From assembly GCA_963966185.1 (NCBI GenBank), contig CAWZYM010000020.1, positions 1,020,001 to 1,084,000 on the forward strand: DNA of 64,000 bases, given 5' to 3'. Within the stretch, counting starts at the first letter, position 1. The number at the start of each line of letters is the position of its first letter. Shown here in pieces: positions 48,445 through 62,836 of this stretch. This DNA is from Rhabditoides inermis. Lineage: Eukaryota; Nematoda; Chromadorea; Rhabditida; Rhabditidae. The position numbers and the translations under genes are program-made. The notes under the pieces are model-generated. The model made no database searches. It was given only the letters and a program-made list of their open reading frames with translations, and had not been told where the DNA came from.

Positions 48445-48902
48445 ATGGCTCAGCTAAAGTCGATTCATCTGCCTCGGAGGAGGGAACAGGCACTGCTGGA
48501 CTATGCCACTCTGGTCAGGGAGGTCTACTCACACGCACATTCCAACATCAAGCATCTGCTATACGACGAACGGTATGCCTTCTCTCTCCCTCCCTCCCTC
48601 TATCTCTCTCCCTCTCTATTTCCCCCTTTGCAGACAGAAGGAGCGACTCACCTACTGGGAACAGGCTTGCGACCTTTTCAAGCAGATCTATCATGTTGCC
48701 AACAAGGTGGGTGAGAAATATCAATTAGTTATCCGGTCAGATGATTCTTTGCGTTTGCATTGGACGCATTTTGATCCATAGTTGCACAGTTATTTTCTAT
48801 CTGTTCACAAGCCGTCTAGTCGATTAGTGAAAATACTAGTCTCATCCGGAATTAGCATAAGTTAAGTCACACATTAACATATAACTACGTATAAACTCTC
48901 TG

Positions 48903-48950
<48 letters not shown>

Positions 48951-51682
48951 TCTCTCTCTCTTCTCTCTCACCCCTTCTCTTGCAGTTGTGGTCTGACCAC
49001 CGCAGTCCGAAGCACCTCCTCATTCTCCTCCACCACGCCTCCCTATACTCACTCTACAAGGACGTCGCTGACGAAGTGAGTCCTCTCTCTCCCTCCCTCC
49101 CTCTCTCTCTCCCTCTCTCTCTCCCTCCCTCCCTCTCTCTCTCCCTCTCTCTCTCCCTCTCTCTCTCTCCCTCTCTCTCTCTCACCCTCTCTCTCTCTTG
49201 CAGTCAGTCATCCACTCGATCTACTCTCACTCTGCGGACGTGTTCGCTTGTGGCTCGCCCCACCTGGGAGAACCCGAGAAGGAGATGGTCCGAGTGAGTT
49301 CATGTACCATGTACATCTCTTTTGGACGAGTTTTCTGTCTATTCTTAAAAACATCAACTTGAAAAAGAACATATCGAAGACAGTTGCTTAGCACATCAAT
49401 AGCACAATCATCCATCTACATAATTCACGAAAGGCTTTTCGAGAAACATTGTCGATGTATCATGATCATACTAATTACTTCCGGTGTTATGTGGCGGCTA
49501 AGCGCCTTTCCCAGTCATTTTTGTGACTCACTAGATAACATGCGGGTTTTTGCCCGGAGGGAGGGAGAGAGGGGATGGCCAAAGTCTTCTCTTCTCCTCT
49601 TCCTCTTCCTTGTTCCTTTATAGACAAATTCCCCGCCCCGTGAACCCCAAATCCGATTGTATATTATTGCACATACAAATTGGGGTTCTAGGTTCGCAGG
49701 GAGCTTCCTCTTTCTTCCTCTCCCTCTCTCTCTCTTTCCACTCCCCTCTTTTTATTTCTCTCCACTTTTCTCAACCCATTCCCATTGTTCCCATTGATCT
49801 CATGTTTGGTCGCGCGATCCCTTGATAGGTGATAGGCGAACTGATAACGGTTGAAATACGTAAGATGCAGCAAGCATACTTTACGAGGCTGGTTCGATCG
49901 ATTTCAGTCCACGTCAGGACACATATCTGATTCCTACACTCTTAATTAATTAAGAATTTTCATGTCACGTGCTTGTAGAATATGTAGCATATGTACATGT
50001 TTTCTGATCGTTTTATATCCGTTTAATTCCATGTTTCCGTGCACGTTGTTCGGTGTACTTTCTATCCATCCTACGTCATCGTATACTTTGTACTAAATGG
50101 ATTATTCTGTTCTAATTTATCAAGTTATCAGCAGTGTGTATTGTTTGATCTATCTCATAATATTCTTCAATTAAGTATCGAACAATTATCTATCTATTTC
50201 TCATTCAGGAATATCACGAGTCAATCGAACTGATCTGGACACTGCGAATGGAGAGACCACGGGAGGCAGTCGCCTCACTCAACACACATACTCATACAAC
50301 ACACCATCTCAAGGTGGGAGAGAAAGAGAATGTTATGTTGAAATTGAAAGTCTACTATTATAGAGAGAAAAGTTTATATAGAGAGAAAAAGAAGAGGTAG
50401 TGAGGAGGAGAGAGAAAGAGAGAGGGAGAGAGAGAGAGAGAGGTGCCATTTCAGAATGTGCTGTCTGCGTACCAGGATGCGCCGTGTGACTCTGTCTACG
50501 ACGACCATCCTCCCCTCCATCACAGAATACACGGACTACAGCTACAGTACGTCCATCCACAGTAAATACCTGTTATTCGAGAAGGAAGTAAACAGTTCAC
50601 TTGTGTTGTGGAATGATAATAACATGTATTTATCTCCAGGGAGTCCTTCCACGACTTCTATGACGGCGAGCCGATGGAGCAGTGCGAGCCAGAAGCCAGG
50701 TGAGAGCCCGCCGCCCTTTCTCAGCAAACCCCGCCCCTTGCAGCCCCGCCCCCTCGTCTCCGTCGGACCGCGCTGCCGAATGGCTGGACGCGGTGGTCAC
50801 AGACGTGTTCGCGGGAGCATTTGCGGTTGGTGGTAGAGAAATGGTTGAAACAAAACAACTATCCATATGTTTGCAGCAGCTGAAGAAGCCGTCCCCTCCC
50901 TCTCCGGTGCCGCCCCCGCTGTCTCGCACCCGCGCGCCCCACGTTCGCCGATCACACACCGTCAACGTGCCGGTGCCACAGGTAGTGGAGGGGCGGGGCG
51001 TAGAAGGGCGGGCCTGACCGTCATGCCTTCAGAATCTGAGTGACGTGGACATGTATGCGTCTCCTCCGGGGGACAGCGTGGAGGAGCGACCGTGTCTGCC
51101 GCCATTCGATCCGATGGCTCGATTCGCGCGAGAGAGGAGCACCAGCAGAACAGAGGTGCGCGAGAGATTCGGATCTATCATCCGGTAGCAAATTCTGTGA
51201 TCATCAGTGAAATATCAGACAATCATGGGTGAATACATTTCACAGTTGCACTTATTTACCATCTGGTTTCGCTTTGCAACTCACACTCATTTCTAGGCAT
51301 AAGTAACACTCGAAACCGGAAATGACGTATAGAATGGTTTTCAGGCGCCAGTGATCGCGCGGCGGGATGTGAAGCGCACTCCTCTCTACAACAGGGCGGT
51401 CAGCCAGACAGCTGAGAACGGTGAGACATAAGAGTTCTGTTCACATGGGACATCTTGGTCCTCAACAATACAATGCAATCTGTCTGTAATGAAGAAGTTC
51501 TTGCAATGTTTTGTGGTTGCTTTGCAACTCTTATAATGTGTCTAGGTGGTATGCGCACTCCGCCCTCGACCCCCGACCCGGCCGCGTCCGCCCTGCTGGA
51601 GGCTGTCTTCGGCTGCTCCCCTCCCTCCACCACCCCCACCCTCTCCCCTGCAAACACCATCGACCTGTCCCCATACGCATGA
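48445..51682 (+). CDS. conserved-looking protein, helical N-half and Pro/Ser-rich C-half; unrecognised
   Basis: Start MAQLKSIHLPRRREQALLDY at 48445. Exons to 50560 encode a mostly helical region: YATLVREVYSHAHSNIKHLL, RLTYWEQACDLFKQIYHVAN, LLILLHHASLYSLYKDVADE, HSADVFACGSPHLGEPEKEM, EYHESIELIWTLRMERPREA, all at consistent phases. After SFHDFYDGEPMEQC comes a short acidic/hydrophobic segment AAEWLDAVVTDVFAGAFA, then Pro/Ser-rich disorder (KKPSPPSPVPPPLSRTR; RTPPSTPDPAASALLEAVFG) with several S/T-P sites, ending NTIDLSPYA, stop at 51682. Probably cytoplasmic, with no TM or signal peptide. The S/T-P sites suggest proline-directed phosphorylation. I do not recognise the family. One intron (49293-50210) is about 0.9 kb, long for this region. 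Confidence 0.7.
49082..49199. repeat. (CCCT)n/(CT)n array in intron
   Basis: All-pyrimidine stretch filling the intron between exons ending KDVADE and starting SVIHSIY. Confidence 0.9.
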
Positions 51683-52130
51683 CTGCTTAGTCACGCCTAA
51701 CTTACTTTGCTTACTTGCTTTGTTATGTTTTTTTTAAGAATTGTGCAATACGCATGTTATTTTCGTAAGTATTCTCCCCAATTCTGTGATACAGCATCCG
51801 GAAAGTTGTTTATTTGAATAGAACTCTTTTCGAAAAGAGAGTGACGCACAAGTCTCAAATATACCATAATCAAAAAAAACATATACAGTATTATACACAT
51901 ACTCACACAAGAACAGGGAAACTGATGAGAAGGGTGGATGGGGCTCCGCGGGGGACTCCGCGGGGCGCCTGCGCGCGGCGCCGACTTGGGGACATACGGG
52001 GGGTGCCTGCCGGGGGTGGTCGGGGTCCTAGCCCAGTCACTACAACACAAGCGGAAAGACAAAAGCAACGCGGGAAGGGTACACTGATATGTAACAAAGG
52101 GGGGAGGGACCGGAAAGGGAAGTGAGGGGT

Positions 52131-54336
<2,206 letters not shown>

Positions 54337-54592
54337 TCAATAATCAATCAATATGGGCGGTGGTGAGTGGTGAGTGGTTGGTGGTGTTGGTCCGGAAGGG
54401 GGATATTGCGTGAGGGGGTGCGGTGTGTGGTGGGGCGGAGTCCGGCGGGCGGGCGAATCGATGGAGGAGCGCGGGCAGAGAGGGGGGAGGGGGAGAGAAG
54501 GGGACGGACACAGATGGAGACACTATCAACGCCCCGCCAGCCAGCCAGCCAGCCACTATCAATACGAGAAGCCGCGCAATTGACGGCTGCTC

Positions 54593-55395
54593 TCATCCAA
54601 ACCACTTCGCCTTCGCAAAATGAGCAACTCGCGCGAAACTAGTTGATTTGAGAAAGTGGAGATGATCCTTGGTGGGAGCTAATCTAGACTCTTCCCATCT
54701 TGTATTCTGGATATGACTTATCCTTTTCGCGAATGGATATTTTGCCGACTCGAGAACGAGAACACTGTCTTTTACACATTCACTCGCAAGATATTGCATA
54801 GTGGGGTTCTTATAAATAGGAAAATGTACGTGTCGAATATCTACACTTATGGACTTTTGTCAGCTGAAAATCGAGCACCCAGGAGTCATTAGCAGAAACT
54901 TCATAATATGGCAGGGATTTCGTTACATCAGCTACACTGATGTATGTTTCCGATTCCGAGTAATCATATTCATCTGTGAATAGCCGAGTGTGAACAATCC
55001 GGATGATGAAATGCTTCCTGGAATATTTACATAAGTTATAAGTACAAATTTTTATAAATAAACATCGCATCATGTAAGCAGTCTCCATCCTCTCTATCCT
55101 CTCAAATGCGGCGCTTCTGATTTAATATGTTCAACATTCAACAATAATATATGCGGGAACATGGATTGATCATAGTTCATAGATCCGTCTTGTGTTGTGT
55201 ATTGTGACTAGCGCAGGGAGATGCAAGATGCAACCATACGGTATGGTACCCACTTTTCTCACCATCAGCCGAAAACACGACAGAATCTTGAGTTGTAACA
55301 CTATAAAGGAACACGAGAAATGCAACTGTTAGTAAGAAAGACCAGCGGTCTCCAACGACAATCTTCTCCGGCAGAATATTCCATAGCCTCTTCAT
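54593..55395 (-). CDS. possible type II membrane protein, weak model
   Basis: The exon at 55395 encodes MKRLWNILPEKIVVGDRWSF followed by LLTVAFLVFLYS, a single N-terminal TM anchor. A plausible donor (about 55253) and acceptor (about 55018) join to KHFIIRIVHTRLFTDEYDYS and YISVADVTKSLPYYEVSAND. A third exon (NPTMQYLASECVKD ... RLAPTKDHLHFLKSTSF) ends at 54593. The third junction is not phase-consistent by eye, so the model may be wrong or the gene decayed. A short cytosolic tail, TM and lumenal domain would suit a Golgi enzyme, but no family motif is seen. Confidence 0.35.
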
Positions 55396-55984
55396 TCTTC
55401 ATCTCTTTCAATTTCAAGTCGTGCTATCTCGCACTAACCCGACAAGACAACATGGACGGCCATCAGAAAGTGAATATGTGAAGAGTGTGAATGTTTTTTT
55501 TCGTGATGGTACATGTTATGGATCTAATCTCGCTCTCTTCTATTTCGTTGAGAACACAAACTGACAATCTTATGGAATGAGAAAATGTGAATATGATGGG
55601 AAACAAGTCTCACAAAATCTAAGAAAAAACACACACACCGACAAGCACAAGCTGTCTGACGATAAGGCAACGCCAAATAATCCTGGAGAAGTGCAACTAG
55701 TCGACGAAGCGTGGATTTTCGATTGGATTTCGCAACATGATGGAAAGAAATTATCCGACCGGAAGCAAGTTCGACGGTAGACTCAATCGTTCCACGGTAG
55801 ACAATCAAGACTCTCACGCTCGTGAATGAATACAAACCGCATACTCTATATTGGGTAAGAAGACGGATGTCTGGAGGAGAATTCTTATTCTCTCATAATG
55901 TTGTAATGCACATCAGTGTAGCTGATGCAGCCTGGAGAAATTGAAGTCTCGTAAATCGAATCGTACGAACAGTTCCAAACCGTA

Positions 55985-56195
55985 GCTGTACACGGCCCGG
56001 ATAGTTGCACAGTCGACAGCGGCGGGCGCGCAGCCGCTCCGCGAACACGCGTTGCGCGAAATTACCAGCAAGCGCTAGAGCGCAATAATTTCTCGACTGA
56101 AATCGCTACGCGCCCAATCACTCGCGGCGCGGCCTGTGCGCGCGCCGCTCTCTCTGTGGGCGCGCTGTGCAACTATCCGAACCGTGCTGTACTTT
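55985..56195. repeat. GC-rich foldback with nested palindromes
   Basis: Exact 15-base arms cggatagttgcacag (55998-56012) and ctgtgcaactatccg (56165-56179), with imperfect pairing outside them. The interior is strongly GC-rich (gggcgcgcagccgctccgcg) and holds further imperfect palindromes around an AT core (gcgcgaaatta...taatttc). No coding content. Confidence 0.7.
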
Positions 56196-56641
56196 ATTGT
56201 TGTTCGAACTGTTGGTTCACGTTTTAATCACTCATGAGAAAAACTATTGAACCATTTTTTTATAAGCAAGCAGGTAGACAAAGAGTTCAGATCATATATT
56301 TTATAATTATCACTTATAATTATTTCATAATTATCTAATTATCAGAATTATCACTGATATCTCCAGCTGAACGAAACGATCATTGAAACCGCGTTCATCG
56401 GTGTAAGTGAAAAAGTTTGTATTTTTACAAGTTCTAAATACTCCAGATTATGTTACCTTTTTGAAGAAGAAAAAACTTGGATATTATAATATTATTGTCT
56501 AACAATTTTAGGCTACTTTGCCAATTGGCGAATATAAATTTAAAAAAAAAACATAGTGGCCACGCCCACATTTTACAAATCAGCTGGTATATTTTTGATC
56601 GTCTGTTCATGTTAATTTTTTGCATTCTATTTTATCAGGTC

Positions 56642-57578
56642 ATGAGCAACCCGGCCCTGATGCGCGAGGTGCGCCTCTACGAGAACGCCAGCGAGCGAGA
56701 GCAGATGGAGAACATGAGTGTGCGTCATCATCGTCATTATGTTGTGTCGGTTTGTGTTTGTTTGATTTCTCTGTTCCAGGAGCTGTTCGCGGTGCTGAAC
56801 TCTTTGGAGTGTCTGGAGAAAATGTTCAGCCGCGACCACGTCACCGCCGAGCAGTACAAGACAGAGTGCTTCAAGTTGCTAGACCAGTACAAGGTGAGAT
56901 TTACATTTATCAGCAGTTTTGATTGGCTTTCTATATTGTAATGTAATAAATGTTGTATCTCAACATGAAACGCCGTTCGTTCAGGTTGCGATGCGCGTCG
57001 TTCACGGCACTGACGTGGAGCAGTTCGCGGCAAAGTATAGGTGATTGATTGATCTTGTCTATCGACAATCATTGCACTTATCATTGATTGCTTATTGTTT
57101 ATCATAGACTGCACTGTCCCGCTGCGCTGGAGCGTATCCGCGAGGGTCGGCCGGTTGCCGTGCGGGACGACCGTGGCAACCTGCTCAAGAACATCGCCGA
57201 CATAGTCGAGGTGTTCATCACCTTCCTCGACCAGCTCAAACTCAACGTGCGCGCCGTCGATGACCTTTTCCCCAACCTCAACGAGCTCGACACGGCCATC
57301 AACGCGATGAGCAGCCTCCCGAACGACTTCGACGCCAAGCTCAAGGTCAACAAGTGGTGAGTGTCCTGGTTTTCGTACATTATTCTTCTCGTTTCTAATA
57401 ATAGCTCACATTTCAATCCCCGTAGTCCATAGTACATTGTTGTTCGTGTAGGCACACTCGTCTGGCGAAGATGACTGCGTCGGAGGAGCTGTCGGACGAG
57501 GACGCTCGCCAGCTCATCTTCGAGCTGGAGTCTGCCTACTCACAGTTCATCAAGTTCCTCCACTCGCAGCAGCACTAG
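56642..57578 (+). CDS. vps-28: ESCRT-I subunit VPS28
   Basis: Start at 56642 (MSNPALMREVRLYENASERE), three bases after TTTTATCAG, a good trans-splice acceptor. N-terminal ESCRT-I core-binding domain: ELFAVLNSLECLEKMFSRDH, TAEQYKTECFKLLDQYK, RLHCPAALERIREGRPVAVR, DDRGNLLKNIADIVEVFITF. C-terminal four-helix domain: LKLNVRAVDDLFPNLNELDT, MSSLPNDFDAKLKVNKW, MTASEELSDEDARQLIFELE, SAYSQFIKFLHS. Full length compared with metazoan VPS28 (about 210 residues). It links ESCRT-I (TSG101/VPS37/MVB12) to ESCRT-II for sorting of ubiquitinated cargo into multivesicular bodies. Stop 57576-57578; polyadenylation signal 90 bases on. Confidence 0.95.
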
Positions 57579-57667
57579 ACACACCACGCGGGTCCCATGC
57601 GCCACACAGTACACCCAATCTGTACATAACACACGTTCACTTTCTGTAAATCTTTTATGCTTCACCC

Positions 57668-57673
57668 AATAAA
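57668..57673 (+). other. polyadenylation signal of vps-28
   Basis: AATAAA 90 bases after the stop. The convergent eipr-1 stop is only 59 bases further on, so the 3' ends nearly touch. Confidence 0.7.
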
Positions 57674-57731
57674 TTAATTTGTACACGCAGTAGACTAGGT
57701 AACATATTATGACAAGATATCCCGGCACTGG

Positions 57732-58276
57732 TCACAGCTGCATGAGTGCGTACTTGTGTTGTCGGCTGACTCGGCTGATGACGACGCGTCCATCCATGGA
57801 GAGGGAGGCGAACGCCCACGGGTCGGCCGCCGCCCACACGCACGAGTAGCTGCAAGGGGGAGAGGCATGGGAGGGCAGTCGCCATGGCCACTCACACTGA
57901 CTCCTCGTGCTCCTCTATCCGCTCCAGCTGCCCGTCCTCCAGCGGCGCCACTCCACTCTCCTCCTCGTCCTCCTCCTCCTCTTCGTCTCTTTCTCCCTCT
58001 CGCGGCGCCTCACTCGACACACTCCGCGCACACGACAACACCTCAATCGATACATTACTTTTCGCGCTAATCGATATTGATAACTCACGAGGCAGGCGTC
58101 GCTTCCGGCGGAGAGAAGTAGCTGGTCGTGTACGGGATGGAAGCGCACCTGCCATGCCCAGTGGCCATGGGGGCGGGCCTGCCACACGGGAGACGACGGG
58201 GAGCGCACGTCCCACACACGCACCGCGCCGTCGTCGCCCGCAGTCGCCAGCTGGGAAAGCAGATTGAGAGAGAAAG

Positions 58277-58336
<60 letters not shown>

Positions 58337-59153
58337 GAGAGAGGAGGGAGAGAAGGATAGAGAACAATTGAGAGGAGAGAGAGTGACTTACGACATGTGG
58401 TCTATTCGGGTTCCAGTCGACATGAAGGCACCGGTGCGAGTGTGCGTCTGCGATGCGCACAGCCACTCCCTTCTCGCGGGTGTCCACCTGCACCGCGTCC
58501 CTCTCGACTGCCAGTGCGAGTGCGTGGGCGTCGTGGTGGGGCGACCAGACGGCGGCGCGCACCGCGCCCTCCACTGGGTGCACCGACACGGGCTGCAGCT
58601 GGCACATGTCCAGCACGGCCACGCACCCGCCGTGCGCCGCCACACCCCGAGACGACACCGGGCTCCAGTCAAGACTGCAACACACATCATGGTATGCGGA
58701 CGCAGACTCACGCGGTGACGGGCGTCTCGGTGGCGAACGCGGCTTCTGCCAGCAGGTCCTGCGAGTCGCCGGCCATCCGCCAAAGGTGCACGCCGTGCGA
58801 GGGAGACGTGAGGCGGTCTGAAGAGGGGGAATGAGAGAGGTGGGTAGGGTGGGGTGCGCACAGTCGGCGGCCGCTGTGGCGAGGACGTCGTGTGAGTGGG
58901 GCGCGGCGGCGACGGCCACAGCCTCTCCCGCAGGGTGCCGCCACTGACGGGCCGAGATGCGAGTGAACTCCGGCTCCACCTCTAGCCGGTACACCTACTC
59001 AATCAATCAATAGATCAATCAATCGATCAGGACCACCTGGTTATCCGTCTTGACATTGTTGGTTCCGACGAGGAGTCGAATGCAGTCTTCCGAGTGACAT
59101 GTGGCGAGAGAGCGCGCCTCCAGGTCCAAACCGTACATCAAACATTCAGACAT
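57732..59153 (-). CDS. eipr-1: WD-repeat protein EIPR1 (TSSC1)
   Basis: Start [20 protein letters not shown] at 59153, next to TCTCGTCAG|CATG, a strong trans-splice acceptor. The order matches EIPR1: MYGLxxxARxL ... [15 protein letters not shown]; a WD propeller with [89 protein letters not shown]; an acidic loop ([16 protein letters not shown]); and the final blade ([34 protein letters not shown]). EIPR1 binds the EARP/GARP tethering complexes and is needed for dense-core vesicle biogenesis and endosomal recycling. Runs in the same direction as and downstream of TMEM161, 428 bases away, compatible with an operon with SL2 splicing. Confidence 0.9.
58265..58344. repeat. (GA)n microsatellite in eipr-1 intron
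   Basis: GAGA/GAAA run filling the intron before the LATAGDDG exon (pyrimidine on the coding strand). Confidence 0.95.
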
Positions 59154-59581
59154 GCTGACGAGAAATGATGAGTGTTGTCCTCGTTCGAATGTAGAACGGT
59201 ATTAATAGTGGATGCAAAACCACACCATGTGAGAGCATCACACACATACAATTCACATATTAAAGCAATTTATGTAAAGAATCTCGATTAAAAATATAAA
59301 TTAGCGTACCCTTGGCACGACTGGAAAAAGCAACATTTCACAGAGACCTATATCAATCTACAAAAAAGTATACCTAATCACAATCACGCAGATCTACAGC
59401 TATCGTTATTACAATAAATACTATTGGGTAGTGAAAAGCTCGTGAGCGTCAATCGATCAACAATCTAAGCTACTAAACTCAACAACACACTCAAGGCACT
59501 CAACAGTCCATCTCTCTCTATGGTGCTAGTGCGACGACTACACTAGGCTAGACACTAATCGATAATCAATCAATACTCGAC

Positions 59582-61685
59582 CTAGACAAAGTATGTGTTG
59601 TAGATGACTCCGACGAGTGAGAGGGAGAAGTTGATAAAGGTGGTGATGACGAGAGCAAACGACCACACAGCGCGGCACACCTGAGAGGAGGGGATGAACA
59701 ACGAGAAGAGAGAGGAGAGAGAGAGAGGGAGGGAGGGAGAGAGAGATAGAGATAGAGAGACTCACCTCCGCGTCGAACACGGCTCGGAACGCGGCCATGG
59801 AGGCGCTGTGTCCGGTCGACGACTGCTCCGAAAGCTCGGCGCCCAGCCACGACAGATTGCCTGCAATAGAACAATCGCTATGAAAAGAATGATATTGATT
59901 GATTGATTGATATATCAATATATCGAGCTCGATAGTACGGACCGGTGGTCTTGAGGAGGAGGGCGAAGAAGAACGAGAGGAGCACGGGCGAGAAGTACTG
60001 CACGCACGCGGCACAGAAGTACGAATAGTAGCGGAACACCTGCAATGGCACACCCATACAAACACGCCACGCGAGAATTTTGACAAGTTGTTTTTGATGT
60101 AGAATACCGATCATCGGTAAAGGTTAATCACTTCATTCATCATTGATAAAATGATAGCGGATCAACAATCCCAAAACCAACCATGCTCTGCAGCTCCGTG
60201 TTCTTGACGCGACCAGTCTGCTGCTGCAGTTGCTGCACCTGCAAACATACCACTCATTCCTCTCTCTCTCTCTCTCTCTCTCTCCTCTCTCTCCTTTCTC
60301 TCGCTTACCTTCTCATAGCTGAGGTCGAGATGGCTCTGCAGGTGGACGCGGCGCAGTCCCAGCCGCAGCAGCACCGCCGCAATCGAGATGTACACGCGCA
60401 CAATGTCCACTTGCGGGGCCGTCAGCCTGCGAGCAGATCAGTACAAACAGACCGTATTCAGTCCACACTCACAGCTTCCTGGGTCCGTTGACGATGAACT
60501 CCTTGACAGGGGAGCAGAAGAGGAGCAGCGAGAGCGCGGGTAGAAGGAACGACAGGTGCAACAGCAACCTATGAAGATCATTTCTCATTCCTATTGTCAA
60601 CAAAAAAAATGATGAAACTCACTTGACGGGCTTTCCAGCGACCTGCAGCGACTTGACGTACATGGTGGCGTAGCGGAAGTTGGGGAAGACGAGCATGGCG
60701 GAGAGGAAGGAGAACATGACGGAGAGGGAGATGTAGAGGAGGAGGGGCGACTGTGGGCGCGCCTCGGGCGCCGACGGGTCCGCCTCCCGCAGCAGGGCAA
60801 CCACGTTCTCACCGAAACGGTCGTACGCTGCAAGATGGATAAATGAAATGAAGAAGTCGAGTGATACTAACCGCTAAGCAGATGAATGTCGAGGAATCGG
60901 TCGGCGAACATGGAGAAGATGCAGGAGATGAGGAAGTAAAGGGCGGCAAACGAGATGAGCAGACCGCGCTCGTCCTCGTTCAGCAACAGCCACGCAGTGA
61001 GACGCGCCAGCACCTGCACATACACCAATCAATAAATTAATCAATAGAAGAAAATGTAGCCGACCTGCATGACGAAGGCGACGGCGATGATGAGCCAGAG
61101 CACGGATATGTTGGTGTCGTTGTTTCCGGGGAAGAGGAAGGCGAATCCCTCGGAGAGGGCGTAGACGAGGCACGCGAGCGGCACGAACAGCGACAGCCAG
61201 TGGATCGAGGTGTAGAAGGGGAATGACGCCAGCTCCTGCTCGTTCACCGGCGCCAGCTTCAGCTGGAACGGCGACGCCTTCGGAACGTTGAAGCCCTCCA
61301 GATCCTGCTGCTGCCTGAACGATACCAATGTGTGTGTGTGTTGATGAATGCCAGTTTGACTCACTGCTGCTTCTGACGCTTCCGCGCGTTCTTCTCGACT
61401 CGCACCTGCGGCAGCAAACTCCGCAACTCATTGTTTGACGGGGCAATGAATCGGTACAGACTGAATAATACAACATTTTCTTGTTAGTGAAAAATTGACA
61501 AACGCACCCGTTGATGATGTAGAGTTGGACGATGGAGAGCCGCGTGCCGAGCTTGGAGATGACCGTCAGCACGATCAGTGACACGACAATGTGGAAGCCG
61601 AGGATCGCCTACATAACATATTAAAATAATAAGAATTTTTGCAATTACTACTATATATATAAAAAGTAAATAAACGACTCACCAT
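59582..61685 (-). CDS. multi-pass membrane protein TMEM161
   Basis: Twelve phase-consistent exons. The first coding exon contributes only the ATG (61683-61685) before the donor GTGAGT; exon 2 continues AILGFHIVVSLIVLTVISKL. The order matches TMEM161A/B: G-x-x-x-V-x-L signal-anchor; LYRFIAPSNNELRSLLPQ; SPFQLKLAPVNEQELASFPF; several TM segments (HWLSLFVPLACLVYALSEGF; ISVLWLIIAVAFVMQV; LISFAALYFLISCIFSMF; LLYISLSVMFSFLSAMLVFP; LSFLLPALSLLLFCSP); VQQLQQQTGRVKNTELQSMV; YSYFCAACVQYFSPVLLSFF; and a last TM (SFALVITTFINFSLSLVGVI) ending IYNTYFV. Family linked in vertebrates to cardiac rhythm and membrane excitability; biochemical role unknown. Upstream partner of eipr-1 in the same orientation; divergent from the 62010 gene with 324 bases between starts. 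Confidence 0.85.
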
Positions 61686-62009
61686 GATCTGATTCTCCCG
61701 GCGCTGGCGTCCTTAGCAAGAAACACTGGCTCGATGGTGCTTGTGTTTCTGAACGATGACAAAATACAAACTAAAATTTGAACAAAGTTTGATTGAACAT
61801 AATGTATGGTAGTATAGTCAAATGTATAAACTGATTTACAACTAGCTAGCAGACGTAGACAAACTACAAAACCCAAATTACTGCGGCAGCAGTGTTACGG
61901 TATAGATATTGATTTTTATCAACCGAGCGCCGCTATGAACAGCTGATTATTTTTCATAATTTCCTTTTTAGTTTCCTATGTTTTATGTAAGTTTCATTGT
62001 TCATTCAGG
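61686..62009. promoter_or_regulatory. divergent promoter region (TMEM161 / 62010 gene)
   Basis: 324 bases between start codons on opposite strands, AT-rich, no TATA box obvious. GTTCATTCAG just before the plus-strand ATG may be a trans-splice acceptor. Confidence 0.45.
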
Positions 62010-62681
62010 ATGCTGAAAAAGAAGAACCAGAAGATGATGGGCAACAAGCTCGACGCGTTGTTGCGCGGCGGTGCGAAAGGAGGTCGGTTTCGAAATTCTG
62101 TTTTGTTTTATTTATTTTTCTTTTACTGTTTTATGTTTATCAAAATGCTTCATGTTTCAGATAAGTCTGCTCCAGTGGATATTGACAAGGCGGTGGGTTC
62201 AACGACGCATCGACTGCTGAAGGAGACGATCAAGTTCACCAAGTCGCCGCAGACATTCGACAGCATGGCCCAGTACCAGGAGGCGAGGTGAGTAAGTGCA
62301 CTGCGTTCACTTGAAACTTCTCATTCCGTACAGATTCATAATCCTCGACGCGGAACACGAACAGGCTGCTGTGGAGGCGCTACGGAAGCGAGGGCTGCTC
62401 AAAGACGTGTGTCGTTTCACATAATTTTGTTCAATGATAACAATTCAGAGTGAATTTGATCGGTTTATTCTGATATCGTAATCCCAAGGAAGTGTGGCAA
62501 CCAAATTCGAGAAAAAAAACCCATACCGTGGTGTGTGTTGCAGATAATTCGTCGCGAGAATGAGGTGAAGACGGCTCTGCGGGCGACTCGCGGACGCGCG
62601 CTGCCCGCCATCGGACTGCACCACAAGAAAAACCAGGCAAAGAAGGCCGCCGCAGCCAAGAGGAAGCCCACGCCCAAGTAA
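62010..62681 (+). CDS. small basic protein, probably nuclear/nucleolar; unrecognised
   Basis: Four phase-consistent exons, about 137 residues. The N-terminus MLKKKNQKMMGNKLDALLRG is basic, then KSAPVDIDKAVGSTTHRLLK, ETIKFTKSPQTFDSMAQYQE, RFIILDAEHEQAAVEALRKR, and a very basic C-terminus IGLHHKKNQAKKAAAAKRK. No signal peptide or TM. The Lys-rich ends flanking a helical middle resemble small ribosome-biogenesis or chromatin proteins, but I cannot assign a family. Stop TAA at 62679-62681, only 155 bases from the convergent stop of the next gene. Confidence 0.7.
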
Positions 62682-62836
62682 CCCTGCTCTCCTCCCTCTC
62701 CCCTCCCTCGCGGGTATTCATTGTTATCATCGTTGTTGTTATTGTTTGCAGCATGTCGAAAATTTTATACATTTCATGTAAATCATAAGTGGATCAATGG
62801 TACAGTTGTTGAGCGTCAATGAGTAAGTCATTCTTG

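Noticed and set aside
55577..55780. Short plus-strand ORF ending KLSDRKQVRR
   Set aside because: No codon bias, splice sites or recognisable motif; isolated in AT-rich DNA.
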